From the NCBI GenBank assembly GCA_005406025.1, contig BGZK01000186.1, forward strand, positions 62,001 to 126,000: 64,000 bases of DNA. Reading direction: 5' to 3'. The position numbers and the translations under genes are program-made. Of the stretch, positions 11,256 to 64,000 are shown piece after piece; position 1 is the first letter of the stretch; every line of letters starts with the position of its first letter. This DNA comes from Eumeta japonica. Lineage: Eukaryota > Arthropoda > Insecta > Lepidoptera > Psychidae. Below the pieces are notes generated by a model. The model saw only the letters and a list, made by a program, of their open reading frames with translations, was not told the DNA's origin and made no database searches.

Positions 11256-11278
11256 GTTTAGGGTTGACATAAGTGAAA

Positions 11279-12532
11279 ATGTTGATCAAGAATATTTTTA
11301 TGGAATTAAGGACGAGGTTGCGAAGTTGCAACGTATACATTACAACCACTACAGATTTTACTGATAATTGTAATTTCAAAATCAATATACAACCTAATAG
11401 TATAACACTAAATTATATTAATGATGAAAGGTCTATCAGATCTAGAAGGAGTAGCGCCTCTTCAGTAGAAAGTCTCTCGGACTGCTTCTCAGACGAGGAA
11501 TGTGCTGAGGTAGAAGTTATTTCTATAGATGAGTTCTGTCAGCTCATACCTAATTCTATGTCGGGGCTCAAAATCAATAAAAATAATATATCGTTCAGAA
11601 TCCTCACAGAGCCGAAAACTGGTAATTTTTATAAAGAGCTGATATCCAATTCTAATAGTGATTATAAAATGAAAAATGGCATCAATATGACTATGAATAT
11701 AACGATCCAAGATGACGTGAAGATTTTGTGCACAAATTGTAGTAATTTAATTTCAGAGGGTACTATAAAATTTGATAGAATTTTGGAATTGCCATCAGAA
11801 AATATAGATATGTCAGATTGGTTTTGTCATAATCACGGAGGCACTTCCAGTGCTGATGCCATTGTTTTGAAATCTAACAAGTATGATCTTTTGCACCGAT
11901 TAAGTTTCATATTAGTGAATTTTTGTCTTCTATCGCAGAAAACCAATAGTTTCAATTTGAAGAGAAATGTCTACCATTGTAATAGATGCCTCGCTTGGTT
12001 GGGTGTCAAAAACAAGGATTGCGTGAAGCTTTTCAATTCGACAATAAAGATTTCAAAAAATGAGAAAGAGTTAAGCATATTCAAAAATAAAAACCAATCT
12101 ATTTCTAAAGATATAATATTGAATGATTTTATTTACACCATAGAATGTATGACCAAAGAATTCGATTTGGGTTTCCAATATACAATAATGTGTAAATTAG
12201 TTCTAGAATGTACAATTTCTAATAAGGACAAAAACTTTCTACTCATATGGGTAATGGACAAAGAGCTGCAAGTCTTGAGAAATTCTGAAGTTGCACATAA
12301 CAGTGATAAAATTAAATTACTATCCAGTTTTCTGACCAAAATTTTGTACAAAATCGAATCGTCCTTGAACGAGGAAGTGGAAACTTGGATTTCGGATCCT
12401 AGCATAATTTGCACCGAGATATCGAAGAACATGTTTTACAATGGCATAGATCATTTGAAGAAAATGTCGCTGAAGGTGCCAGAGTCTTTTCGTATGACGA
12501 ATGGTTATTTCGTCAGCTATTTGAATGTTTAA
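11279..12532 (+). CDS. UBE3D: UBE3D-like E3 ubiquitin ligase (HECT_2 domain, Ipa1 family), single exon
   Basis: From the first ATG this encodes 417 aa; human UBE3D has 389. A second in-frame ATG at 11300 (MELRTRLRSCNVYI) may be the true start, and an in-frame TAA lies at 11270-11272. UBE3D binds the E2 UBE2C, and its yeast relative Ipa1 acts in mRNA 3'-end processing. Family marks are ILCTNCSNLI (C151, C154), ILELPSENIDMSDWFCHNHG (C183, H184, H186) and YHCNRCLAWLG (C234, C237), with the conserved end RMTNGYFVSYLNV. An acidic serine-rich insert (residues about 60-80) is likely disordered. It lies 23 nt after the DCPS stop on the same strand, leaving no room for a normal terminator and promoter, so a shared transcript is likely (inference). 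The gene appears intronless and intact. Confidence 0.87.
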   Translation: MLIKNIFMELRTRLRSCNVYITTTTDFTDNCNFKINIQPNSITLNYINDERSIRSRRSSASSVESLSDCFSDEECAEVEVISIDEFCQLIPNSMSGLKINKNNISFRILTEPKTGNFYKELISNSNSDYKMKNGINMTMNITIQDDVKILCTNCSNLISEGTIKFDRILELPSENIDMSDWFCHNHGGTSSADAIVLKSNKYDLLHRLSFILVNFCLLSQKTNSFNLKRNVYHCNRCLAWLGVKNKDCVKLFNSTIKISKNEKELSIFKNKNQSISKDIILNDFIYTIECMTKEFDLGFQYTIMCKLVLECTISNKDKNFLLIWVMDKELQVLRNSEVAHNSDKIKLLSSFLTKILYKIESSLNEEVETWISDPSIICTEISKNMFYNGIDHLKKMSLKVPESFRMTNGYFVSYLNV

Positions 12533-12825
12533 AATATAGTATTCTGCTTATATTACTTGTTTCATTTAATTTGTTCAAAAATTTTTTTTTTCAGGTTACA
12601 TATAGACTTCTCGTTAGTGTGATAAATAAGCGTTTAATTTATAAAAAAATTTAAAAAGCCTCCAAGCATAAAACGATATTCAGAATCAAGAAATTGATTT
12701 TGGCAATATTAAGATCAATGGTAAAATATAATTAATTTTAGAGATCTTCACTGCTTGCAACCTAAAATAGATACAATTGTCATAAAAAAGACATGTCTAC
12801 GCAAACATTTAAATATTAGTTGAGT

Positions 12826-12879
12826 AATAAAATAATACATCTTTTTCATACTTCCTTAAGTTAATAATTGAAAAATAAA
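12826..12879 (+). promoter_or_regulatory. Candidate poly(A) signals for the DCPS-UBE3D unit
   Basis: AATAAA occurs at 12826-12831 and again at 12874-12879, about 300 and 340 nt after the UBE3D stop. No AATAAA lies between DCPS and UBE3D. In such AT-rich DNA the hexamer is common by chance, so this is weak evidence. Confidence 0.3.
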
Positions 12880-13805
12880 AGTTGATAAAACAATAGGATA
12901 GAGAAGAAGATGTTAGAAATTATGTTAGACAACCTTATAAGCAAAGTAAATGTTAAAGTATTGATCGTAAGAAAATATATATATATATATTACTACAGCA
13001 AACTTCAAAGATAAAAACATCCAGACTTTTACTAAAAATAAATACAAAGGCATTTCTACTTATAGGGTCAAATGGCACTGCATTATATAAAAATAATTGT
13101 GATAATTTGCCTTTTAATTTCTATATTTATAGTATTGCTTTGAATTTTTTCACATATCTAATAATTATCATTTATCAAATCTCCAAGCAAAAAAAGTTTA
13201 CTTATATACAATTGTACCATGTGCACAATGAAATTAGCACTTTTAATATTTTGCTAACGGATCCCTAAATTGAAAAAATCATTCATACCCACTTTGTTTA
13301 TGTTTTCTTAACCTTATTTTTATTATTATATTGTTTTACCTCTTTATCGGCATGATTACTATGTATGCTCATGCCAAATTATAGCTTTCTAGTGCTAAAC
13401 CTCTGGGTTTATTAAGAAAAGAAAGTTGGTTTCTTAGGAAAAGAAAAATGTTTTTGGTTATTTATTTTCAACTAATAAATAACAAGCATCCACAAGAAAT
13501 CTAATGGTACATGAGTTTCTTCATTATTGTTTTAAGTTTTCATAGATGTTATTGGGTCCTCAATATGTTAATTTTAAAAATAAACTAATACTAATATATG
13601 CTGTTATAAAGTATGAGAAAACTCAAGAAACCTTTGCACATTAGACATATTTCTGGATACAAAATTTACTTTAGACAGGGCACATATTTGATCACTTTGT
13701 ACTCAAATCTTTCTATGACATTTATTTCAGTAATTTGCAATAAAAAAGGTGTGTAAGCTCTCCAAGCTCACCTAATGCAGGTTGTGTTACTATGACCATT
13801 AAAAT

Positions 13806-13849
13806 ATTAGTCAATTCCTGTCACATAGTGGTGACAGGAACTGACTAAT
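13806..13849. repeat. 19-bp hairpin (one mismatch, 6-nt loop)
   Basis: The left arm attagtcaattcctgtcac (13806-13824) pairs with gtgacaggaactgactaat (13831-13849) with a single A/G mismatch around the loop atagtg. The pairing continues more loosely for about ten bases on each side. It is a candidate short MITE or structured 3' UTR element. Confidence 0.6.
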
Positions 13850-14095
13850 GTTTTAGTAATCTCAATGAGTACACTTGTATTCTCATTTGACTTATAAACT
13901 GATCGGTTAATTCACCCTTAGGATAGAAATTTGGTAGTTTCTGGTTTTCGAAAAGAGTGTGTTGGCCACTTGGTCACCATCGTTCATGGAAAAGTATAAT
14001 TTTTTACTATGAAATAATATTTAATTACAATTTTTATAACAATTTATAATATAGCTTTAATATAACATTTTTTTTTTAAGTAAAATTGGTAATCA

Positions 14096-14208
14096 TCATA
14101 TAACTCCTTCAGTAGCCATTCCAGAGCTTTCCGTCGTGTCAATTTTGTTTGTGAACACCATATAATTGAAATACCAGAACAATAAAAACAAAGTACCTAC
14201 AACAATAT
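14096..14208 (-). CDS. SPTSSA: ssSPT exon 2 with stop codon
   Basis: It begins after the acceptor atttcag and encodes IVVGTLFLLFWYFNYMVFTN and a short polar tail; the stop is TGA at 14098-14096. A second AG twelve bases in (gttgtag|gtac) is a possible in-frame alternative acceptor that would drop four residues. Confidence 0.75.
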
Positions 14209-15603
14209 CTGAAATGATTTGTTAAAGATAGTATCATTAATCAAAAGTTAATGCTAATTTCAACATGATAAATAATCAATTGCATCAGATCAAATAAATC
14301 CCAATACTGAGACAATTTATGAAAAACAAATTTTATAGAAATGAAGAAAAATTTGCTTATCAAAACTAACATTACACTTATCATAAAATTTTGTGACTGA
14401 AATTTGATCGTGTCGTTAATAATTACATTTATTTTCATATTGTGACAATGCTCATATCTATACCTGTCACGCTGTCGAAATTCATAAATATTTGTAATTC
14501 ATAGATTAGTATATCTAATAAGGTAAATAATTTATTAGGTAAAAATATTTCTGATGTAAAATTTCAAATACCACAAAGACATTTTTATAGTTTTCTTTGA
14601 AATTATTTTAATGGAGGCTTTAGCCAAGTAATCGGTTATAAATGGTATCCATGAAATTAATAATAGTGCGAAGAGCATTAATAAATAGTTTTTTTAAATT
14701 CCTTTCAATTATGGTTTTCATAAAATATTGAAGTATGATACAAAAGTGTGACATGCTAAAACCAACATATTAATAATTGGTAATAATAGGATTTATCAAT
14801 GTATTTTATATTTTTTGAAATATTTAAATCCAAAGAACGAAACAAAAGTTTGCATTTTGTTCTTTTAATAGGTTTCATTAATTGATATCTTAGATATGAA
14901 AAATAGGAAAATTATTGCTAATTTTATCAATAAAATAATATTGAAATAAGATTTTGTAAAGCTACTACACTTCTTTCTGAGAGAGTTCATGAATATGAAT
15001 AGAAAAATACTTGATATAACCACAACAACCGAGTCTGGCAAGACTGAGTGTAATTATTCGGTGTGAATATATGTTTTTATGACTCGCACCTTCATATATC
15101 TCTCACATGTACAATTGAAACAATGACAATACCTGCTTTTGAAATATGCCGTATTTCATTTACATTTATTGTGTAACTCCTTGAAAGAGATTAATTTTTT
15201 AAGTTTGATAATAAGGGCTCACCCAATTAAGATGAAAACCTGCCAGACCCTTTGCAAACAGGTTAAACATACAACCTGCCAATGTAGAAATCCATTCAAC
15301 ATAAACATTTTCATATCTGTTCTTAGGAAAACAGATTTGAAATAAATTGTTATTACAAGCACTCCAGCATACTACGTAATGATGATTTCATTGGATTCTA
15401 ATCATCTTAAATAAACGTCCTAATTAAAGGAACCAATCAAAACGACCTCGTTCTATATGACCTACGACAAAAACTATTTTGAAAAGGATACGAATGACGA
15501 TTTTCTCCCAGGGCTCCACCATGTAGAGTTCTGTCACTAACAGATATCTTAGGTATAAGTTACTGAAAAAATTCTGTATCTTTTTTAAAATTTGGCTAAC
15601 CAT
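14096..15603 (-). CDS. SPTSSA: Serine palmitoyltransferase small subunit (ssSPT, SPTSSA family), two exons, 74 aa
   Basis: The CDS is complement(join(14096..14208, 15492..15603)), 225 nt. Exon 1 starts at an ATG in good context (gcaaaatgg) with an upstream in-frame TGA, and encodes MVSQILKKIQ ... YLLVTELYMVEPWEKIVI. The block LLVT.LYM.EPWE is the signature of ssSPT proteins, which bind and activate the SPTLC1/SPTLC2 dimer in the ER membrane at the first step of sphingolipid synthesis. Exon 2 adds the hydrophobic segment TLFLLFWYFNYMVF and the tail TNKIDTTESSGMATEGVI. Human SPTSSA has 71 aa and an equivalent layout. The donor c|gtatcc is weak and the acceptor atttcag|atat is ordinary; the join completes codon CAT. 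Without splicing exon 1 would read on to a 59-aa product. An alternative donor at gtag|gtcata would insert ten codons. The gene runs convergent to UBE3D. Confidence 0.82.
15492..15603 (-). CDS. SPTSSA: ssSPT exon 1
   Basis: It encodes residues 1-37 and one base of codon 38. It carries the EPWE core that contacts the catalytic subunits in the known family. It ends ATT C|GTATCC. No frameshift is seen. Confidence 0.82.
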
Positions 15604-16426
15604 TTTGCAGATTAAATTGTGAATTTGTTCTTTTCAGTTCCAAAGAAATCGCCGACTTAGAGTAAACAATGATTATTTAAAGTTTTTTAATAACGTTACA
15701 TATAACAAGGTACGCTAGCTTTGAAACTTATAATTTATCCTTCTCTATGTAGATATATGATACATACAGCTCAAATATGACACACTTGCACGTTAGATCT
15801 AAATTCTAAACTGTGTATCTATTAGTATATAAGCGATAGTAGACAGACAAAATATCAACATAGACAGTGATGCCAACTCATAATAGGGCACAGAAGAGAA
15901 TTGACAACTACTTTAAATTAGTAGAATCAACAAATGAAAAAGTAATTTATTTTCAGGACTAAATTTAATAAAATTATGAATAACAAAACATACAGCAATC
16001 TGTATTTTAGCAAAAGAAGGTTTCACTAGATGTCTCTTTGATACTTGAAAATGAAATATTGCTAGTAAACATTGTAACTTGTAAAATCAGTAATAGTCGT
16101 CGATGTTTCATAACATATATTAAGTACAGAAATTGTAAAAAAAAATTTGTAATATTTATAAGTTGCTGTGAACATGATCTTACGCTCGCATGGCTATAAA
16201 AATAAAAAAAAAAACTAAACGTAATTTTTTAAATAATTACTCATTTAACTACTTAATTTTCATGCGTCGACGTAAACAAATAAGTGGGCAAGATTTTAAA
16301 TCTCCAAAGTAAAGCAGGTCGTTAAACTACATGAAGGAAAATGCGCCAATTGCGACGTACTATCCATAGATGATATGAATGTATATACAATCGGTGAGAA
16401 AATTGAAGTGTTTTTAACCACTTTGA

Positions 16427-16538
16427 CAGCGGGTTGTACCAAAAGTAAAAACGAAATTCGGAAACATAATAAAAAAAAATGACAGATCTTACGGTTTGCG
16501 TTTAAGAATCGTGTTTTTATTTTTGGTGCAACGCGCCC
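16427..16538. mobile_element. Short MITE, family with GGGTTGCACCAAAA-type ends (copy 1)
   Basis: The left end gcgggttgtaccaaaag (from about 16429) is the imperfect inverted repeat of the right end tttttggtgcaacgcgcc (to 16538). The element is about 110 bp with no coding capacity. A second copy lies at 22950-23080. Confidence 0.65.
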
Positions 16539-17808
16539 TAAAAATGATTGTCATATATTAAAATTAAAAGTGTTACGTGACACTTTTGAGATCGCAAGTA
16601 CGTGTACGTTGCTCGTCGCTATGGTTGCGCGTCGCGTTCCACATAATTATAATACAACATATGAACTTTGCCGCTGTGAAGTTCGTTACGGAGGCATCGC
16701 AATGGCGTCGGAGAAGAAGGGTTGGGGAGCGGAATACCTGCGCATTATGTCTTTCGTAGCCAATTCAGAGCGGCAAAGTTTCGTGCCTTGTACTGTACTA
16801 TGGTGTATAAATTATCTTAAGACTAAATTTGATAATGCTTTTGCTATTCCCTAAAAGATGTCTCTTTTTGATTATTACTAAAAATATTATAGATTTCAAC
16901 CGCATCACAAATAACACTTAATGTAACGGTATTAAAAAACAAAAGAATAAGATTATATAATAAATAATAATAGAATGTTACCTACGTTTATAAAGGAAAT
17001 TAAATTATATCGTAAGAAAATTTATTATGTATTTTAGTTTTGTTATTATCATCTTGATATACAACGGCATTCGAAAGCAATAAGCTATTGTTATTTCATT
17101 TTCTATGGATGCTCAATAAATTACTGATGAATTTATTACTTTTTTTTATCATGTTAAGCAGTTTTCAGTTAATGTTTTGATTTGATTTTCTGTTGATATC
17201 AATAGAAAAAAAATGATATTTTCAAATAAATATAAAACTGACAAACTTTTCAATAAAAATTATGACAGACGGTCACATTCGATTGGATTCGACTTGGCAT
17301 TGCAAGAAAATATAAATATTTAACAAATTATGTTTAATTTTAAAAAAACTGTGTTTTTTCGTTATTAAACATTTTTGCTTTTTTTTTTTTGTGAAACAGC
17401 AAACCTTATAGATGCGTGGCACCAAATTTAAGTATATAAACTGCTCATATCAAACATATTCAGTGGATCTTTTTGCACTCATGGGAGTGATCAATGCAAT
17501 CACAGTCGTAAGGTAGAATAAAAACAGTATAGACACATGCAGTGAAATTGCGAAGAATATAATCAATAGCAGGATCAGTATCAGAATATTTTACACGGGA
17601 ATATCATATGGAATACAATAATGTAATTGAAATCAAGAGCAAATCATGATTGAAAGAGAAAAGGCTTGGTATAAAAAGGAATTTATTATATGTCCACGTG
17701 GGTGGAATCATAGACAAAAACTGGTGTTATGATAATATATAGTTTGTGTAATATTCCTTTCACAGTTTAGGAGGTTTAATTTAAGGCTCCTTTTTTAATC
17801 CTGTATCC

Positions 17809-17866
17809 TGTGTAGGTATACCTACACATACCTACACAAAAATCGCATATTATAATATGCGATTTT
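17809..17866. repeat. Two adjacent perfect palindromes (20 bp and 28 bp)
   Basis: TGTGTAGGTATACCTACACA (17809-17828) is a perfect zero-loop palindrome. Ten bases later lies a 28-bp perfect palindrome (17839-17866) whose half-site is AAAATCGCATATTA. It lies in what is probably the 3' UTR or 3' flank of PHLDB. Confidence 0.9.
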
Positions 17867-20065
17867 AAAACTTTATATACTTTGTGATTTGTAAAGGGTA
17901 TCATTTCAATTACCATAAAATAAAAACAAACCTTCATTAATATAATGTTTATTATTCGCCGGATTAATAATTATTTCTTATAGTATATGCTACAGTAATT
18001 GGTATCGCCCATCAACGAACTATCTCTACGACTTACATCAATACACACGCATTCAACTGGTATCGTTTTATTGCAAACAAATGATAATTTGTACTTATCA
18101 CTTAGACAATATAAAATATTTTATATTTTTCATTCACTAAAGAACACCTCCTTGTTCTTACTTCCACCAACATTTTGTTGTTTGTTCACGATCATTAGCA
18201 AGACTTTGCTAATAAAAAAATTCCCATTGTAAACAAAATCATATAATGCATTATTTTTCAATAGAGTGAGTAAAAAAAATAAATATTGCTTTTGATTTTA
18301 GCTCTAGAAAATTTTAAAATACAAAGTTTCAAGACTGGAACCATACAAAGTAACTAGAATGTTACATTCTATTAAAGTATATTGGCATCGATTGAGACTA
18401 CCACGTAGACAAAATATTTATCAGTAAAAATTACGACCGTACAAAAGGTACTGTTCATATACATATATATTTAAACAGTGGCAATGTAAAGTTGCCTCTG
18501 AAAGATAAATATGGTAACATGAATAATCATCTATTTACAATAATTATAAATCTTGAAAATATAAAGTTCATGCAAAATCACACATAATTTGTGATATTTT
18601 ATTTTGAAATACATTTATAACATGCTCCACAAGAAAGGTAATACATATAAAATTGTTACATTTTATTTTTTCTAAACACAGAAAATATTTTAAATGATCA
18701 AAAAATATATTTATATTAATGCTGCCCGATTCAGTATACTTTTCTTACAATAATTTTTTTGATGTAGTTGCCCTTTAAAATGTTAAATACATTTTTTAAA
18801 AATCCCACTTAAATATTATCAAAATCAACAAAATACTCATCACTATTCCAATAAAATGACTCGCGTTCCATGTTAATACAAATTTGATAATACATCTTCA
18901 AAAACACCTCGATTATATAAAATCATTTAGTGCCCAGATATTTATTGCCATTGATTAAACATTATCGGTATCGAAATTGTGCAAAGTAGAATGCAAATTG
19001 TTTAAACTATAGCAACAAACATACCCCTTTCATCTTTCTTGAATCAGTCTTGACGATTTTTCAAAGGCACAAAGATCTTATTAGCAATAGCAATATGAAA
19101 TTAGTGTAAACATTTAACACTTCTATTAAAATTTGCATTAATCAATTCCATTAGTTTCTTTTATATCTATTACAAAATTCCTACTGCATGCATATTTTAA
19201 AATAACCGCCATCACGATTTCTAAAAACATTTCATTATACAAAAACTGTGTATCAAATTTATGCACCTTAATTTAGATTGTCAAGAAATTGTAAAATTTC
19301 TTGAAATTTAGAAATGTACCCCGTCAGTATTGACACACGTTTATAATTTTTTTAAAAAACGTTAATCACGAAATATAAGTATTTTTATATTATGTTATAT
19401 AATTTTGCTACATATAAACACAGTCTGTTGGCACTAGTGTTACTGGAACCGTGATTAAATAATTCATTGACACTTCATATTAAAAATTGACATATTTATG
19501 TAAAATCCACTTTTGTAATTATTTTCTGAGAATCATTCCATTTCGATCAAAGTTGTAAAGCTTCATAAGGAGCCACAATTCAAAAAGTGTTTATGAAACC
19601 AGCCACAGGAACTTGGAAAAGTGTGGAAAACTTTGATAATCTCATAAGTGATTGATGATTTAAAATGTCACCAAAAGTTCACCATCTCTAAGCATATGTC
19701 AGAAATATTTATCTCACAAAAGGTTCTATGGACGTGGCTTTTTTTGACACCTCTGGACTTTCAAGTATATATTTTAAAAGACGATTCGACACACACACAT
19801 ATATATGTATATATACATATGTATTTATATGAACATTACTCAAAAACACTCTCGCCAACTGAAACTAGAATTTTATGACAAGTGAATTGTATAATTACAG
19901 AAAACTAATTTGTGAATTTAAGGTGGTATATGACAACTATGTACTAAGCCCGGTAGCCGCTTTATAATTTCAATTCCTTTTTCTTCGTTATTATTATTGT
20001 ATCGGTAAACGGGTACCAAAGTAGGAGTGATTTAAACGATTGTCCTAAAGGCAGCTATTCCGACT

Positions 20066-63152
<43,087 letters not shown>

Positions 63153-63595
63153 CTGGAGGGAGGAGTTAATTAGTGATTATATTATTTTAGAACCATTTTA
63201 ATTTGTTACGTTAGAAAAGAAAACATAAGTGTAGAATTTTCGGGTTGCCATATTTTTTGTATTAAGTTGGCATACGAAAAAAAATCGTTTGACAGTCCAC
63301 ATAGTCTAAGTTCAATTAGTAATTTCATATTTAGACATTACTCGAAGAAGACTGAACAAAAACTGTCACTAGTTTTAGGAAAATTTTAATGAAAAATGGA
63401 GAAAGGAATAGAAAACAGGTACGGAAATAAAGAGACACACACTGGAAAAGTAATATTATACATAAAAAATCTAAAAAAGTTAATCAAAGTTGTCAATGAA
63501 AATTTATCACAGTTTTTTGTATTTAGCCAAAATAAGAAGCCAAAGTGTACACATAAATAATCGTAACTGGACATTTATATTTATAAGGCATAAAG

Positions 63596-63790
63596 TTTTT
63601 TTCCACCATCCCCTTTTAAACAGACTTCTAACTAAAAGTCACTTTTAGAATAAAATATGCGTTCTGTGTCCTCCTTTTAACCGGTTTCAGCTCTAACGGC
63701 CGTTCAACAGAGGACGTGGAACGTAAATTTTATTCTAAAAGTGACTTTTTGTTAAAAATAAGTTCAAAAAAAAATGGTGGAAGAGGTTCT
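63596..63790. mobile_element. Foldback (palindromic) element, copy 2
   Basis: The left arm (ccaccatccccttttaaaca, taaaagtcacttttagaata) pairs with the right arm (attttattctaaaagtgact, aaaaatggtggaagagg). The centre contains aacggccgttcaacagagg. The right arm resembles that of 28626-28795 (ggacgtgga.tg/cgtaaattt), so the two are one family. It lies in the intron upstream of V1. Confidence 0.65.
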
Positions 63791-64000
63791 AAACATGTCA
63801 TTCAAGGCTAAACAAATGGCGAGCGTTGGGGTAATGTATTCGATGATTTACATAAATCCTTGTAGTTTTTCATGGAATTTTTGAGTTAACACTGAAGTTC
63901 GCTGAGTATTTGAAGCGATATAGTTGTGATACATATCTCGTACGAGATTCTATCAGAAAATCGAAAATTTAGCTAAACAAATACCACGTATGTTATTTTA

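Larger units (their letters stand above)
12533..14095. other. Intergenic region between convergent UBE3D and ssSPT genes
   Basis: These 1.56 kb hold both 3' untranslated regions. The sequence is about three-quarters A+T, with a short TA run near 12977-12990 and a 19-bp hairpin at 13806-13849. I see no further coding sequence. Confidence 0.5.
15604..20065. other. Region between ssSPT and the PHLDB stop codon
   Basis: These 4.5 kb contain the ssSPT 5' region, a MITE at 16427-16538, a GC-richer island at about 16590-16760 that could be a promoter for ssSPT, two adjacent palindromes at 17809-17866 and presumably the 3' UTR of PHLDB. On the minus strand an AATAAA lies at 17953-17948, a possible PHLDB poly(A) signal that would give a 2.1-kb 3' UTR. 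No protein-coding gene was recognised. Confidence 0.4.

Noticed and set aside
11273..11275. GTG as UBE3D start codon
   Set aside because: The first ATG is at 11279, and animal genes rarely start at GTG, so the ATG was preferred.
16570..16854. 94-codon plus-strand open frame in a GC-richer island
   Set aside because: It starts at a non-ATG codon and has no recognisable family, and the same island has other open frames. A promoter for ssSPT is a simpler reading, unproven.

Overview
The window is AT-rich insect nuclear DNA, most probably from a moth or butterfly. Genes are split by GT-AG introns. The background holds transposon remnants typical of insects (Jockey, hAT, piggyBac, mariner, gypsy), and two interspersed repeats match a family I know as widespread in Lepidoptera (remnants at 29.7-30.3 kb and 40.75-41.2 kb). 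The species call is inference. I see no prokaryotic features, CRISPR array or rRNA.

Layout. 1-4.75 kb: two decayed Jockey-clade non-LTR retrotransposons, both on the minus strand and both internally deleted. 4.87-7.38 kb: a nearly full-length but broken hAT transposon with a perfect 15-bp terminal inverted repeat and an 8-bp target duplication. 7.95-11.26 kb (+): a four-exon DCPS gene (scavenger mRNA decapping enzyme). It is followed after only 23 nt by a single-exon UBE3D-like gene (11.28-12.53 kb, +). 14.1-15.6 kb (-): a tiny two-exon gene encoding 74 aa of the small subunit of serine palmitoyltransferase (ssSPT/SPTSSA family), with both exons too short to stand out as long ORFs. 20.07 kb to beyond 63.15 kb (-): the 3' thirteen coding exons (1328 codons plus stop, all phases consistent) of a PHLDB/LL5 gene. 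It encodes coiled coils, a long low-complexity middle and a C-terminal PH domain; the 5' end lies outside the window.

The PHLDB introns are loaded with mobile DNA. The 3.7-kb last intron alone contains a gypsy integrase remnant, a hAT deletion derivative with intact ends, a MITE and a piggyBac remnant ending 38 bp from a splice donor. The 10.5-kb and 15.4-kb introns flank a 31-nt microexon and hold foldback elements, tRNA-derived SINEs, TA arrays and several long perfect palindromes.

Functional links. DCPS clears cap remnants left by 3'-to-5' mRNA decay, and UBE3D is the animal relative of yeast Ipa1, which acts in mRNA 3'-end processing. Their head-to-tail packing suggests a shared transcript (inference). 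ssSPT activates the first step of sphingolipid synthesis in the ER. LL5 proteins dock cortical microtubules and membranes through their PH domain. I found no convincing new multi-gene system. The best leads are the DCPS-UBE3D pair, the hidden ssSPT gene, the ATG-containing microexon of PHLDB and the large foldback element at 44.87-45.30 kb.
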